From Candidatus Nitrosopumilus sp. (GTDB lineage Archaea > Thermoproteota > Nitrososphaeria > Nitrososphaerales > Nitrosopumilaceae): a stretch of 32,155 bases of DNA. How positions within the stretch are numbered: position 1 is the stretch's first letter; each line of letters begins with the position of its first letter. Below the pieces are notes generated by a model, which worked only from the letters and a program-made list of their open reading frames with translations, was not told where the DNA came from and made no database searches. This document shows positions 1-7,697 of this stretch, piece after piece. The stretch covers positions 1-32,155 of the forward strand of contig JABMOR010000084.1 in NCBI GenBank assembly GCA_013203245.1, written 5' to 3'. The translations under genes were made by a program, and so were the position numbers.

Positions 1-207
1 AGTCAAACAGAATTATTGAAACATTTGGCAGATGGTAATGAAGCAAAATGTGTTGTTTGTGGAAGAACAGCACTTAATACTAAATTGGATTTACATCACA
101 AAAATCATGACAAAACTGATGATAGTTACAAGAATATTGAGATTTTATGTGAAAAACATCATCAAGAAAAAGAAGGTAGAGATAAGAAACTAAGTGATTT
201 AAAATGA
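1..207 (+). CDS. HNH endonuclease-like protein, C-terminal part (cut by window start)
   Basis: The frame is open from base 1, so the TTG at 16 in the ORF track is probably internal and the gene begins outside the window. The visible part has a CxxC pair (CVVCGR), then LHHKNHD, then an N..ILC..HH block. That order matches the treble-clef zinc and His-metal core of HNH nucleases: the first His pair gives the catalytic base and the later Cys/His complete the fold. Such domains occur in homing, phage-packaging and restriction nucleases. Which of these applies cannot be told without the N-terminus. It lies upstream of other accessory genes, which fits a mobile-element origin. Confidence 0.6.
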   Translation, partial: SQTELLKHLADGNEAKCVVCGRTALNTKLDLHHKNHDKTDDSYKNIEILCEKHHQEKEGRDKKLSDLK

Positions 208-231
208 AGTCTATAATAATTATCAATGTAG

Positions 232-705
232 GTGGTGTTTATTATTTCATATTCTAGAAAAAAATTCAAACTAACATTACCTATACGTGAAATTCAAGAA
301 TCTGATGCATCCCAAGAATTTGTTAATGAACTAACTCCTATTAATGACATAGATTTAGAATTTTTGGTACCATATAATGTAGATGATAGATACATCTTCG
401 TTTATGATTTAGATGATAGAGTTATGGCATTTTTGACATTTTATGATAAAGTTGATCATTATCATTTAGATTTAGTTGAAACAAATCGTATGCATCCTGA
501 ATCTGATAAACTAAATCCTGGGATTGCACTGATTTTAACTTTGGAGGGATTGTCTCGTAATGCTAATTTTGATATAATAACATTGCATTCAACTCCTGAC
601 AACATTGGATTGTATCAATCCCGTGGTTATGTTGTAAATGGGGAATCCTACTATTTCTCAGATTATAATGTGATGTTAACTCCTATGATTAAGCATCTTA
701 CATAG
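232..705 (+). CDS. GNAT-like acetyltransferase domain protein
   Basis: A 157-residue protein. A TAG in frame lies immediately before the GTG at 232, so a GTG start is forced unless the gene begins at the GTG one codon later. The C-terminal half resembles a GNAT fold: a beta strand with VMAFLTF, an LNPGIALILTLEG helix where the acetyl-CoA loop would be, a strand DIITLHS, and the typical ending LYQSRGYV, equivalent to the FYEKLGF segment of GNAT enzymes. The pyrophosphate-binding R/Q-x-x-G-x-G/A motif is not clear, so activity is doubtful and the substrate is unknown. It converges on the small regulator gene and overlaps it by 8 bases. Confidence 0.5.
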   Translation: MVFIISYSRKKFKLTLPIREIQESDASQEFVNELTPINDIDLEFLVPYNVDDRYIFVYDLDDRVMAFLTFYDKVDHYHLDLVETNRMHPESDKLNPGIALILTLEGLSRNANFDIITLHSTPDNIGLYQSRGYVVNGESYYFSDYNVMLTPMIKHLT

Positions 706-934
706 CTGTCAGTGGTTTAGAATGATTGTGTATTGGTATGTATTTTTTTCCTTTTATCATCGATGCAGGAATTGAGGTGCCTCTGATTATTTCTAAAGTT
801 TTTATCACTTCTGGATGTTCTCTTAACATGATTTCTAAAAGACCTGACATACTTTCTTGTCTTGAGGATGCTAGTATGCCTAACACCGACTTTAACTCTA
901 CACTGAAGTTGCTAGTGACTCTTTCTTTTGTCAT
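698..934 (-). CDS. Small ribbon-helix-helix-like DNA-binding protein
   Basis: A 78-residue basic protein. Residues 5-50 (short strand RVTSNFSVEL, then two helices ending LLEIMLREHPEVIKTLEII) fit the size and layout of a CopG/Arc-type ribbon-helix-helix dimer. The C-terminal tail IKGKKYIPIHNHSK is basic. This call rests on pattern only. Supporting evidence for a repressor role is a 14-base perfect palindrome lying over the start codon and the expected transcription start, with a further half-site one turn upstream, which suggests autoregulation. The plus-strand ORF 726-941 is the shadow of this gene. Confidence 0.5.
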   Translation of the reverse strand: MTKERVTSNFSVELKSVLGILASSRQESMSGLLEIMLREHPEVIKTLEIIRGTSIPASMIKGKKYIPIHNHSKPLTAM

Positions 935-957
935 ACTATAGTATGCACATGGTATGC
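932..957 (-). promoter_or_regulatory. Palindromic operator over the start of the RHH-like gene
   Basis: CATACTATAGTATG (932-945) is a perfect palindrome whose left end is the start codon of the minus-strand gene. GTATGC occurs at 941-946 and again at 952-957, 11 bases apart, or about one helical turn. A TATA-like element (TTTATAGC on the minus strand, about 957-964) would place the transcription start at about 937, inside the palindrome. Repeated half-sites spaced one turn apart are typical of ribbon-helix-helix operators. Confidence 0.5.
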
Positions 958-1150
958 TATAAACATAACTTTTAGGCGTGATTAGGAATGAAAAAGCACA
1001 TTTTAGATTAAATCTGGATTAAAAACTATGTCTCATTCGAGGGTAGGGAATTAATCCGTGAGAATGAATTTTTACAATCCCCATAATGGTTAATTAAAAA
1101 TGGATTGATTCTCGTTGATCAATGATTTGAATTTATAAAATTCGTAATGA
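946..1150. other. Intergenic stretch, no gene seen
   Basis: About 200 bases between the RHH-like gene promoter and the end of the XRE-CBS gene. It holds an AT-rich perfect hairpin GAATTT-ATA-AAATTC near 1127-1141, the palindrome TTGATCAA near 1116, and a 21-codon minus ORF that I rejected. I found no RNA gene and no attachment site. Confidence 0.3.
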
Positions 1151-1708
1151 TTATTTTTGATTTAGAAAATCCCAAAGTGTCACAAGTCCATAAAGTTCAC
1201 CTTTCTTTGTAAGAATAACACAATCACTAGAAGATTCTAAAAATGGTTTTACATGTATTCCAGAAGTACTACATGGAACTATTGGTGGTGATTCTTCCAT
1301 GAATTCTGAAACTTTAATCTTTGAATCTTTTGTACTTGTTTTTCTTGTGGCCAACTTCATAGTTGTAATTTTTCCTCTTACAATGCCATTATCAATTACT
1401 GGGATACATTCAAACTTGTGTTTGATAATTAAATCAATTGCTTTAACTAATGTTTGATTAGGTTTTACAAATTCTATTTTCTTTTTACCAAACTCACATA
1501 ATGGTTTGGATGTGACATTTTGTTTTTTGTAAAGATATTCGTATATTTTTTTGATTATGGGTAATTTTGGAACATATTTTTTTGTCTCCATTCTTGCAAT
1601 TGTACTTCTTGGTTCATCAATAGCTCTTGCTAATTGAGGTTGAGTAATTCCCATAGATTTACGCATCTCAATAATATAATCAACAGTTGGAAGGTCTACA
1701 ACATTCAA
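1151..1708 (-). CDS. XRE-type HTH regulator with a pair of CBS domains
   Basis: A 185-residue cytoplasmic regulator. Residues about 10-62 form a Cro/C1-type helix-turn-helix (RKSMGITQPQLARAIDEPRS followed by ARMETKKYVP). Residues about 75-185 carry two CBS motifs, each with the usual strand-helix-strand and a V(I)P..D/S..G..GL/KI pattern (IPVIDNGIVRGKIT; CVILTKKGELYGLVTL). CBS pairs bind adenosine nucleotides, so DNA binding may respond to energy charge or SAM. This layout is common in archaea. A TTG start is supported by a TATA box at 1732-1739, which puts the transcription start on the TTG; the ATG at 1704 is out of frame. The gene is divergent from the replication-type operon and may control it. 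Confidence 0.8.
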   Translation of the reverse strand: MNVVDLPTVDYIIEMRKSMGITQPQLARAIDEPRSTIARMETKKYVPKLPIIKKIYEYLYKKQNVTSKPLCEFGKKKIEFVKPNQTLVKAIDLIIKHKFECIPVIDNGIVRGKITTMKLATRKTSTKDSKIKVSEFMEESPPIVPCSTSGIHVKPFLESSSDCVILTKKGELYGLVTLWDFLNQK

Positions 1709-1730
1709 ATCTGATTTCTCTACTTGTATT

Positions 1731-1740
1731 GTTTTATAAC
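1731..1740. promoter_or_regulatory. TATA element between divergent XRE-CBS and replication-type genes
   Basis: GTTTTATAAC contains a nearly symmetrical TTATAA. Leftward, its centre is about 27 bases from the TTG of the XRE-CBS gene, giving a leaderless transcript. Rightward it would give a leader of about 25 bases before the ATG at 1786. Imperfect TTGT/ACAA inverted repeats flank it (ATTGTTACAAAT at about 1743-1754). Confidence 0.45.
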
Positions 1741-1785
1741 ATTATTGTTACAAATTCACAAACCAAACAGTGGCGTAGTAGTACC

Positions 1786-1941
1786 ATGCAAACAATACAA
1801 TGTACAAAGCACAAAACAGAGTTTCAGTTACCATCAACTGAAGACGAATTTCTCTCAGGATGCCTGCATGAAGAAGTAGAATGTCTATGTGAGCATACTG
1901 AGCGATACCCAAAATGCAGATTCCAGGAGGTAAGAAATTGA
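1786..1941 (+). CDS. Cys/His-rich miniprotein
   Basis: A 51-residue protein; the ATG at 1786 is chosen over the TTG-type start of the track because the extra N-terminal residues run back into the promoter and the divergent gene. It contains six cysteines and several histidines (CTKHK, GCLHEEVECLCEH, YPKC), so a structural zinc site is likely. I do not recognise the family. It overlaps the following HTH gene by 28 bases and is the first gene of a three-gene unit ending in the AAA+ ATPase, so a role in element maintenance or copy control is possible but is only inferred from position. Confidence 0.5.
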   Translation: MQTIQCTKHKTEFQLPSTEDEFLSGCLHEEVECLCEHTERYPKCRFQEVRN

Positions 1942-2129
1942 ATTTTGAGCCTAATTTCACCCTCAAATCAAGCCTTTTGCTGGTTCAAGATAAGGTTCAG
2001 TATAGACAAAAGAAGATTCTAGAACTACGAAAAGCAGGATTCTCAAATGTGGGCATCTCTGATAAATTGGGATACTGTCTCTCTACAGTTGAGAAGGACA
2101 TTCAAAAATTAAGACTGGGGGCACTCTAA
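1914..2129 (+). CDS. Small helix-turn-helix protein
   Basis: A 71-residue basic protein. Residues about 30-68 (RQKKILELRKAGFSNVGISD, then LGYCLSTVEKDIQKLR) match the LuxR/sigma-region-4 style of helix-turn-helix, in which the helix after LGYCLSTVEK is the recognition helix. It starts inside the preceding gene (28-base overlap) and its TAA shares bases with the ATG of the AAA+ gene (TAATG), indicating translational coupling. It is likely a DNA-binding partner or regulator of the adjacent helicase, for example an origin-binding protein. That role is inferred from context. Confidence 0.6.
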   Translation: MQIPGGKKLNFEPNFTLKSSLLLVQDKVQYRQKKILELRKAGFSNVGISDKLGYCLSTVEKDIQKLRLGAL

Positions 2130-3631
2130 TGCGTTATCAATGTATGTCATGTGATCTTGTTGGTCTTAACTATGATGATTTTGAAGATTGTAGATGCAAC
2201 CGTCATGAGGTTTTAGAATTTCCTGATCAAGAAGACCAAAAAAATCTAAAATCAACAAAATCCTCAAAGAAAATTCAGAAAACAAAAGTCAAGGGATTGA
2301 TTGGAAATTATTTTGTAGAATCAATAACTCTCAATGGAAAACCATACTTTCTTTGTTATGACAAACTAACAAAGACAATACTTCCTAAAGACAAAATAGA
2401 GGATGAAGAAACAATCTATGTTCCAATTAGTATGGAGGAATACGGTTACCCGCCATATTCTTTCTCAGATGAAGAACTAGATGAACTGATTTCTGGAAAT
2501 ATATCAAAGGAAGAAATCCTAGATAGTCTTAAAAAATTCATTGACAAGTTCATCAATGCAAATGAAAACATAAAACATCTAATTTTGGGTGATTTGTTTT
2601 TGACATATTCGCAAGAATGGATGACTACAACACACTTTTTGTATTTTGTAGGTGAAACAGAATCTGGAAAGAGTTCTGCACTACATCTATTCAAAATCCT
2701 GGGATATCGGTGCCTATACGGAGTAGATATCCCAATTGCAGACATCTACAACTTTCTTGGATTAGATGAAGAGGCAACTGGAATAGTGGCAGAAGATGAG
2801 GCACAAGAACTAGGCTTTAATCGAGACAAAATACGACTCTACAAGAATTCGTATGCAAAAGGGTCTCTCAAACCCATCATTATTCTTCTCAAAAATGGAA
2901 GAAAGCAGGTTTTCTACAAGACCTTTTGTTTCAAAGTCTTTGCAGGTGAAAAAGTCCCTACTGACAAAGGCTTCAATGAAAGACTTGCAGTCATCCATAT
3001 GGTACAAGGACATACTGAGAAAAACATCAAACGACTTGATCAGGATGATCTTTTGTCCTTGGAAAAATTGCGTAAGCAATTACTTGTTTGGAAGACACAA
3101 AATGTCGAAAATGGCCTTGATCAGAGCGATTCTGGTCTAAAAGCCCGTGATCAAGAACTCTGGGAAGACTATCTGAGAATCCTGACGGGTACAAAATATG
3201 AAGAAGCATCAAAACAAGTTGTAAAATTCTATACTGCACAAAGACATGGGAAAATATGGGATAGTCTTGAAGCCAGAATTTTCAAATCCGTTGTAGAGAC
3301 GATGAAAGACTATTCGCTAGTCTTTAAAGATCTGTGGACCTCAATCACTGCAGGTTTGAATATTCCTGGAGATCTAGAACGAGGAACATTCACAGAACAT
3401 GAAACGGGAAAAAAGATTACACAGAACTCTTTGGCAAAACTCCTTGAAGAGAAATTTCAAGGGATAAAGAAACCAAAGTATGAACAAATCGACGAGAAGA
3501 CCCGAAAAATAACATGTTATGTATTTGACCAAAATGTGGTTGAAAAACTATCTACAAAATACAATGTTACAATGGGTCTAGATAGTTTTCCAAGTGGTGC
3601 AAGTGGTATTGATGGTCGAGAGTCAACTTAG
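2129..3631 (+). CDS. Zinc-finger AAA+ ATPase, putative plasmid/provirus replication helicase
   Basis: A 500-residue protein. Residues 5-26 hold C5, C8, C21, C23 and H26, a likely zinc site. An ATPase core follows: Walker A GETESGKSS at about 175-183, a Walker B-like strand GIVAEDEAQ at about 218-226, a Lys-containing sensor region (GSLKPIIILL), and FNERLAVIHMVQG, which resembles the arginine-bearing segment of D5/DUF3631-type helicase domains on mobile elements. The C-terminal region (about 390-480) reads as winged-helix. Together with the two small coupled genes upstream, this looks like a replication module. The exact family is not assigned; an AAA+ regulator is an alternative. The Ser/Gly-rich end is encoded by the left half of an inverted repeat. 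Confidence 0.6.
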   Translation: MRYQCMSCDLVGLNYDDFEDCRCNRHEVLEFPDQEDQKNLKSTKSSKKIQKTKVKGLIGNYFVESITLNGKPYFLCYDKLTKTILPKDKIEDEETIYVPISMEEYGYPPYSFSDEELDELISGNISKEEILDSLKKFIDKFINANENIKHLILGDLFLTYSQEWMTTTHFLYFVGETESGKSSALHLFKILGYRCLYGVDIPIADIYNFLGLDEEATGIVAEDEAQELGFNRDKIRLYKNSYAKGSLKPIIILLKNGRKQVFYKTFCFKVFAGEKVPTDKGFNERLAVIHMVQGHTEKNIKRLDQDDLLSLEKLRKQLLVWKTQNVENGLDQSDSGLKARDQELWEDYLRILTGTKYEEASKQVVKFYTAQRHGKIWDSLEARIFKSVVETMKDYSLVFKDLWTSITAGLNIPGDLERGTFTEHETGKKITQNSLAKLLEEKFQGIKKPKYEQIDEKTRKITCYVFDQNVVEKLSTKYNVTMGLDSFPSGASGIDGREST

Positions 3632-3658
3632 ACTACCTTTACCACTTTGACCACTTTA
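3591..3658. repeat. Inverted set of 9-bp iteron-like repeats over the helicase stop codon
   Basis: The left arm has AAGTGGT at 3592 and 3601. The right arm has ACCACTT at 3641 and 3650, preceded by a degenerate copy ACTACCTTT at 3632. Copies within each arm are exactly 9 bases apart. CAAGTGGTGCAAGTGGTA (3591-3608) pairs with 3640-3657 at 15 of 18 positions around a spacer of about 31 bases that contains the stop codon. It could be an origin iteron cluster, a transcript-end hairpin, or both. Confidence 0.55.
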
Positions 3659-3828
3659 ATCGTAATTGTGTATTGCAAGTAATGCTGAGTGATTTTATTT
3701 TTGAGACCAGGCACAATTAATTGGGAAATACTACATATTTTTGACAGTATTTTCAGTACGACTGCAGATTTAGGTTTGAACATGTGCAGTATTTTGAGAA
3801 CCTGATCCCTTGAATAGCTAAATACCAT
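3628..3828 (-). CDS. Doubtful small ORF, convergent with the helicase gene
   Basis: An open frame of 66 codons from the ATG at 3828 (the track uses a GTG at 3834). The middle part (RDQVLKILHMFKPKSAVVLK) is basic and could be helical, but the last nine residues are simply the 9-bp repeats read as KVVKVVKVV. No clear TATA box sits at the right distance. I do not recognise it and list it because nothing else explains 3659-3828. Confidence 0.22.
   Translation of the reverse strand: MVFSYSRDQVLKILHMFKPKSAVVLKILSKICSISQLIVPGLKNKITQHYLQYTITIKVVKVVKVV
3818..3825 (+). promoter_or_regulatory. TATA box for the small ORF at 3846
   Basis: CTAAATAC lies 28 bases upstream of the ATG, the usual distance for a leaderless archaeal transcript. 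The same octamer occurs 29 bases before the ATG at 15763. ATGATATCAT, a perfect 10-base palindrome at 3838-3847, overlaps the predicted transcription start. Confidence 0.4.
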
Positions 3829-3845
3829 AACCACGTAATGATATC

Positions 3846-3989
3846 ATGGGATATTTTGTAAAGGCACAGATTGCCCAGAACATGTCAATTGAAGTTTCAG
3901 GCGATGATGTCGCTATAGTGATACAATTGTTAAACGACGTGACTAGAAAGTTTTTCCCGTTGTCCCCTGCATCAAAGATTGAGATTTAG
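3846..3989 (+). CDS. Small protein of unknown function, leaderless
   Basis: A 47-codon ORF missing from the track. It begins at the ATG at 3846 and ends at TAG 3987-3989. The product has regular hydrophobic spacing (GDDVAIVIQLLNDVTRKFF) that looks like one amphipathic helix after a short strand. Composition resembles real coding sequence and a TATA box is correctly placed. I do not recognise the family. It lies between the replication-type unit and the restriction gene and could belong to either, or be independent. Confidence 0.45.
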   Translation: MGYFVKAQIAQNMSIEVSGDDVAIVIQLLNDVTRKFFPLSPASKIEI

Positions 3990-4061
3990 ATTGATTATCG
4001 ATTCAATGTGAATATGATGTGAACTACACCTAGAATTTTGAAAATTTCTGTAGAAAATTAA

Positions 4062-4070
4062 ATTATAAAT
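4062..4070 (+). promoter_or_regulatory. TATA box of the restriction-modification gene
   Basis: ATTATAAAT lies about 36 bases before the ATG at 4102, predicting a start near 4090 and a leader of roughly 10 bases. An in-frame ATGTAA just upstream (4096) cannot be used as a start. Confidence 0.4.
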
Positions 4071-4101
4071 CTAATATATCATGATTTTTAGCATAATGTA
4101 A

Positions 4102-7100
4102 ATGTCAAAAGTTAAGATTAATCTCCAATTACAAAATCTTAAAGAATTTTTATTAGATCAAAATTCGGAAGTATCTAAAGATTATATCACAAAATTACTT
4201 TCTGGAAAACTTAAACGCCCAGAAGAAACATTTGTTCATACAATTCTTAATGATGCATTTTGGGAAGAAAGAGGTTATTCCATTAATGAACGAAATTTTG
4301 AAGCACCGGCAGGAGGAAATGGTAGAGTCGAAGGCTCTCTTGAATTTTATGGGAAAAAAATTGCAATAGAATGTAAAAAACCATATGAAGTAAGAAAAGA
4401 TAAGGAGGAAATTAATGAATTAGATGGAAACGATATCCATGAATTAAAAGATCAAATTGGGGAATATCTGATAACTCATGATTTTATAATTTTTACAAAT
4501 GGATTTCATTGGTATTTTTATTCCAAAGAATCATATCGTATATGGTTAATTAATAAAGATAGTAAAAAAATAGATTTAAAACCATATTTCAAACATTTAA
4601 CACATAAAGAAATTTTTGATGAACAGTCTCCTGATTATATAGAAAATTTTCTGAATAAGGACAATATTCTTGAATCTCTTTCATCATTTGAAAATAAAAC
4701 AATCAGACACATTTTATCTGATAAATTTTTTTTAGATTTAAAAAATTGGGTTGAATTTGTAGATTTTGTTTTGAGAGATGTTCCTGCAGATACAAAAGCT
4801 AGGACAACCACATTAATCAATAAATTAATTTTTGTTCGTACAATGGAAGGTGTTGGTGTAATTCCTAATGGATTTTTATCAACTCTTTGGGATAACAAAA
4901 AAGGTATTAGAAAATCAACAGTGAGTTTTATTGATCAAATTGATGATGAATTAAGTGAAATATATGATACAGAATTATTTACATCAAAATTTATTGAAGA
5001 TAAAGACGGTAAACCAGTATTAGATTCGACTGGATCACCTGAATATAATTCAAAAAGGAAAAAAAACTTTGCATATAATGGAATACCAGAAGAATTTTTT
5101 GATGGACTTCTTAAACAATCAGAAGAACTAAATCTTAAAAATACTGGAATTACAAAAATTATTTGGAAAGATAGATCATTTTACATAAGAAGTTTATACT
5201 GGTGGAAATTTGAATCAATTTCTGCAGATATTCTAGGTAAAGCATATGAAACATATTTTGCTATTGAAAGAAAGAAACTTGGAATATTTTATACACCAAT
5301 TTTAATGACAGAATACCTTACCAAAAAAACTATCAGCAATGTATTTGATTCTAAAATTAATTTGTTAAAAGATGAATTTACTAGAGAAGAATGGAATATT
5401 AGTAAAATACAATCAATAGGAGAAGAAATCAAAGATCTTAAAATATGTGATCCTAGTTGTGGTTCTGGTTCATTTTTAATTCAAGCAATGAGGGTTGTTT
5501 GGTACAAATACAAAGAAATTGAAGAAATTTTAAAAAAATATGAAAAAAGCCTGGAAGAAGGAAAAAGTAATCTAGATAAATTCTCTTCAGAAAAATTTGG
5601 TATTTTAAGATATTTAGAGATATTATTTAGAATTAAAGATAATCAAGAGCGTATTGGTTCTATGATTTTAAGACATATTTATGGAAATGATAAAGATGTG
5701 AAAGCGGTAGACACTGCCAAATTAAATATTTGGTTAGAATGTTTAAGACTAGATCCAAATTCATTTAGAAGAGAAGTAGTAAAAAACAAACGCCATGTAT
5801 TACCAAATTTAGAACTTAACATTACAGTAGGTGATTCTTTGATCGGATTAGATATTGAATCTGTAGATAATGTTGTTAGTACAATGAGAGATACAATAAA
5901 ACAAATTCATAAATTAAAAAATGAATATACAGAATCTTTTGATAAAACAGCTATTGCAAATACTGCAGTAGAGTTAAGAACAGCTCTAAAAGGATTTGCA
6001 GATCATGAATTTATAAATTTAATTGGTATTACAAAAACAGAATATTTACTTGCGATGCTAACCCCTGCTCATTGGGCAATTCAACATTCTGATGTATTTT
6101 TTGATGATGATGGGAATTTAAAACCACAAGATAAACGTGGGTTTGATGTGATTGTTGGTAACCCGCCATGGGAAGTTTTGAAACCTACAATTGATGAATA
6201 TTTTGGTTCGGTGTATGAAAAAACTCACGATGATAGATTTAGAATGCTTACAAAAGACAAAAAAAATAGTTTTGTAGAAGAAGGACTAAAGAATATAATT
6301 ATTTCAGGTAATTGGGAATACTACAAAAAAGTAATTAAAACGCAAATGGAGTATTTTCAAAAAACTACTTCATTTTCTTATCAGGGGGGAGAATCAAAAG
6401 GTAAAAAATTAGGAGGAGATATCAATCTCTATAAATTATTCGTTGAACAATATTACAAACTATTAAAAAAAGATGGATTATGTGGAGTTGTTCTACCAGC
6501 AAATTTCTATTCTGATCTTGCAGCAAAAGGACTAAGGGAATTAATTTTTAACAATTGTAAAATTATTTCATTATATGGTTTTGATAATCAAAAGGGAATT
6601 TTTGAAGAGATTCATAGACAGTTCAAATTCATCATGTTAGTTTTTGAAAAAGGTGGAAAAACTAGACATTTTAAAGCAACTTTTTATCTACGAGACATAG
6701 AAAAAATCCCATTTTTGGATGAAGAATCTGTAACATATGACCTAGAATTAGTTAAAACTACATCACCAATAGCGATGTCATTAATTGAATGTAAAAATAC
6801 TACAGAAGTAAATATAATTAAAAAACTATATGAACATCCATTATTACTCGATAAAAAATGGGATCTTACATTTACAAATGAATTTCATATGACCAAACAT
6901 GCACCGTTATTTAACAGAGAACAGAAAGGAGAAATTCTTTTTGAAGCAAAAATGATGCATCAATTTACTCATTTATTAGCAGAACCAAGATATTGGGTTG
7001 AAGAAGAAAATGCAAAAAAGGATCTTAATTCTCGTGAAAATAAAAGAGTTAAACAATTTATTAAAAAACTAAATGAAAAATTAGAACCAGAATCACCTGA

Positions 7101-7680
7101 AATACAATTAGATTATAACAATTATAGATTAGCATGGAGAAATATTAGCCGTTCAACAGATCAACGAACTATGATTTGTACAATATTACCACCAAATGTA
7201 TTTCTAGGTAATTCTTTAAATTATATTCGTCCATTATTTTTTAATGGTAAACAATATGTAAAAAGTCTTAATGAAAAAGATCTTTGTTATCTTTGTGGAA
7301 TGTTAAATTCATTTGTACTTGATTTTGTTCTAAGATTTAGAGTTTCTATTAATGCAAATATGTTTTATGTATATGAAATGCCTGTTCCAAGAATATCTGA
7401 AAAAGAGTCCAATTTTCAAAAAATTGTTGAACGTGTGGGAAGTTTAATTTGTATCACAAAGGAATATGAATTGCTAAAACAAAAGTTAGAAATTAAAAAA
7501 ATATACACAAATGAAAATGAAAGAATGAATGCAATTGCAGAAATTAATGCATATGCTGCAAAAATATATAATATTAATGAAGATGAATTAAAGTATATTT
7601 TATCAACATTTCCAATTGTTAAAAACGAACTAAAAGAACTTATTTTAAAAAAATTTCAAACTGTTGATTCGATACAATAA
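4102..7680 (+). CDS. Type IIG-like restriction-modification enzyme (nuclease, N6-adenine methylase and specificity in one chain)
   Basis: A 1,192-residue protein. The N-terminal PD-(D/E)xK-type nuclease is suggested by RVEGSLEF and then IAIECKKP, with E90-x-K92 as the likely catalytic pair. The central methylase has motif I DPSCGSGSF at about 450 and motif IV NPPW at about 687-690, which identifies an N6-adenine (gamma-class, Eco57I-like) methyltransferase. The C-terminal 400 residues are the probable target-recognition region. It should methylate host sites and cut unmodified DNA with one polypeptide, so no separate R, M or S gene is needed, and none is seen. The coding sequence is visibly richer in A and T than the neighbours, which suggests transfer. 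PglX-type BREX methylase is an alternative, but no other BREX gene is present and the N-terminal nuclease argues against it. Confidence 0.82.
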   Translation: MSKVKINLQLQNLKEFLLDQNSEVSKDYITKLLSGKLKRPEETFVHTILNDAFWEERGYSINERNFEAPAGGNGRVEGSLEFYGKKIAIECKKPYEVRKDKEEINELDGNDIHELKDQIGEYLITHDFIIFTNGFHWYFYSKESYRIWLINKDSKKIDLKPYFKHLTHKEIFDEQSPDYIENFLNKDNILESLSSFENKTIRHILSDKFFLDLKNWVEFVDFVLRDVPADTKARTTTLINKLIFVRTMEGVGVIPNGFLSTLWDNKKGIRKSTVSFIDQIDDELSEIYDTELFTSKFIEDKDGKPVLDSTGSPEYNSKRKKNFAYNGIPEEFFDGLLKQSEELNLKNTGITKIIWKDRSFYIRSLYWWKFESISADILGKAYETYFAIERKKLGIFYTPILMTEYLTKKTISNVFDSKINLLKDEFTREEWNISKIQSIGEEIKDLKICDPSCGSGSFLIQAMRVVWYKYKEIEEILKKYEKSLEEGKSNLDKFSSEKFGILRYLEILFRIKDNQERIGSMILRHIYGNDKDVKAVDTAKLNIWLECLRLDPNSFRREVVKNKRHVLPNLELNITVGDSLIGLDIESVDNVVSTMRDTIKQIHKLKNEYTESFDKTAIANTAVELRTALKGFADHEFINLIGITKTEYLLAMLTPAHWAIQHSDVFFDDDGNLKPQDKRGFDVIVGNPPWEVLKPTIDEYFGSVYEKTHDDRFRMLTKDKKNSFVEEGLKNIIISGNWEYYKKVIKTQMEYFQKTTSFSYQGGESKGKKLGGDINLYKLFVEQYYKLLKKDGLCGVVLPANFYSDLAAKGLRELIFNNCKIISLYGFDNQKGIFEEIHRQFKFIMLVFEKGGKTRHFKATFYLRDIEKIPFLDEESVTYDLELVKTTSPIAMSLIECKNTTEVNIIKKLYEHPLLLDKKWDLTFTNEFHMTKHAPLFNREQKGEILFEAKMMHQFTHLLAEPRYWVEEENAKKDLNSRENKRVKQFIKKLNEKLEPESPEIQLDYNNYRLAWRNISRSTDQRTMICTILPPNVFLGNSLNYIRPLFFNGKQYVKSLNEKDLCYLCGMLNSFVLDFVLRFRVSINANMFYVYEMPVPRISEKESNFQKIVERVGSLICITKEYELLKQKLEIKKIYTNENERMNAIAEINAYAAKIYNINEDELKYILSTFPIVKNELKELILKKFQTVDSIQ

Positions 7681-7697
7681 ATAATTTTAAAGAAATA

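Noticed and set aside
726-941. Plus-strand ORF of 71 codons opposite the RHH-like gene
   Set aside because: It runs into the palindromic operator, has no promoter and shows unlikely protein composition; it is a shadow.
1019-1084. 21-codon minus-strand ORF ending in RMRHSF, similar to the HxxR box of tyrosine recombinases
   Set aside because: It is very short, has a stop codon directly upstream in frame and no other recombinase box around it, so a chance match is more likely than an integrase remnant.
4102-7680. BREX PglX methylase or type I HsdM as identity
   Set aside because: None of the other BREX or HsdS/HsdR genes is nearby, and an N-terminal nuclease motif supports type IIG.
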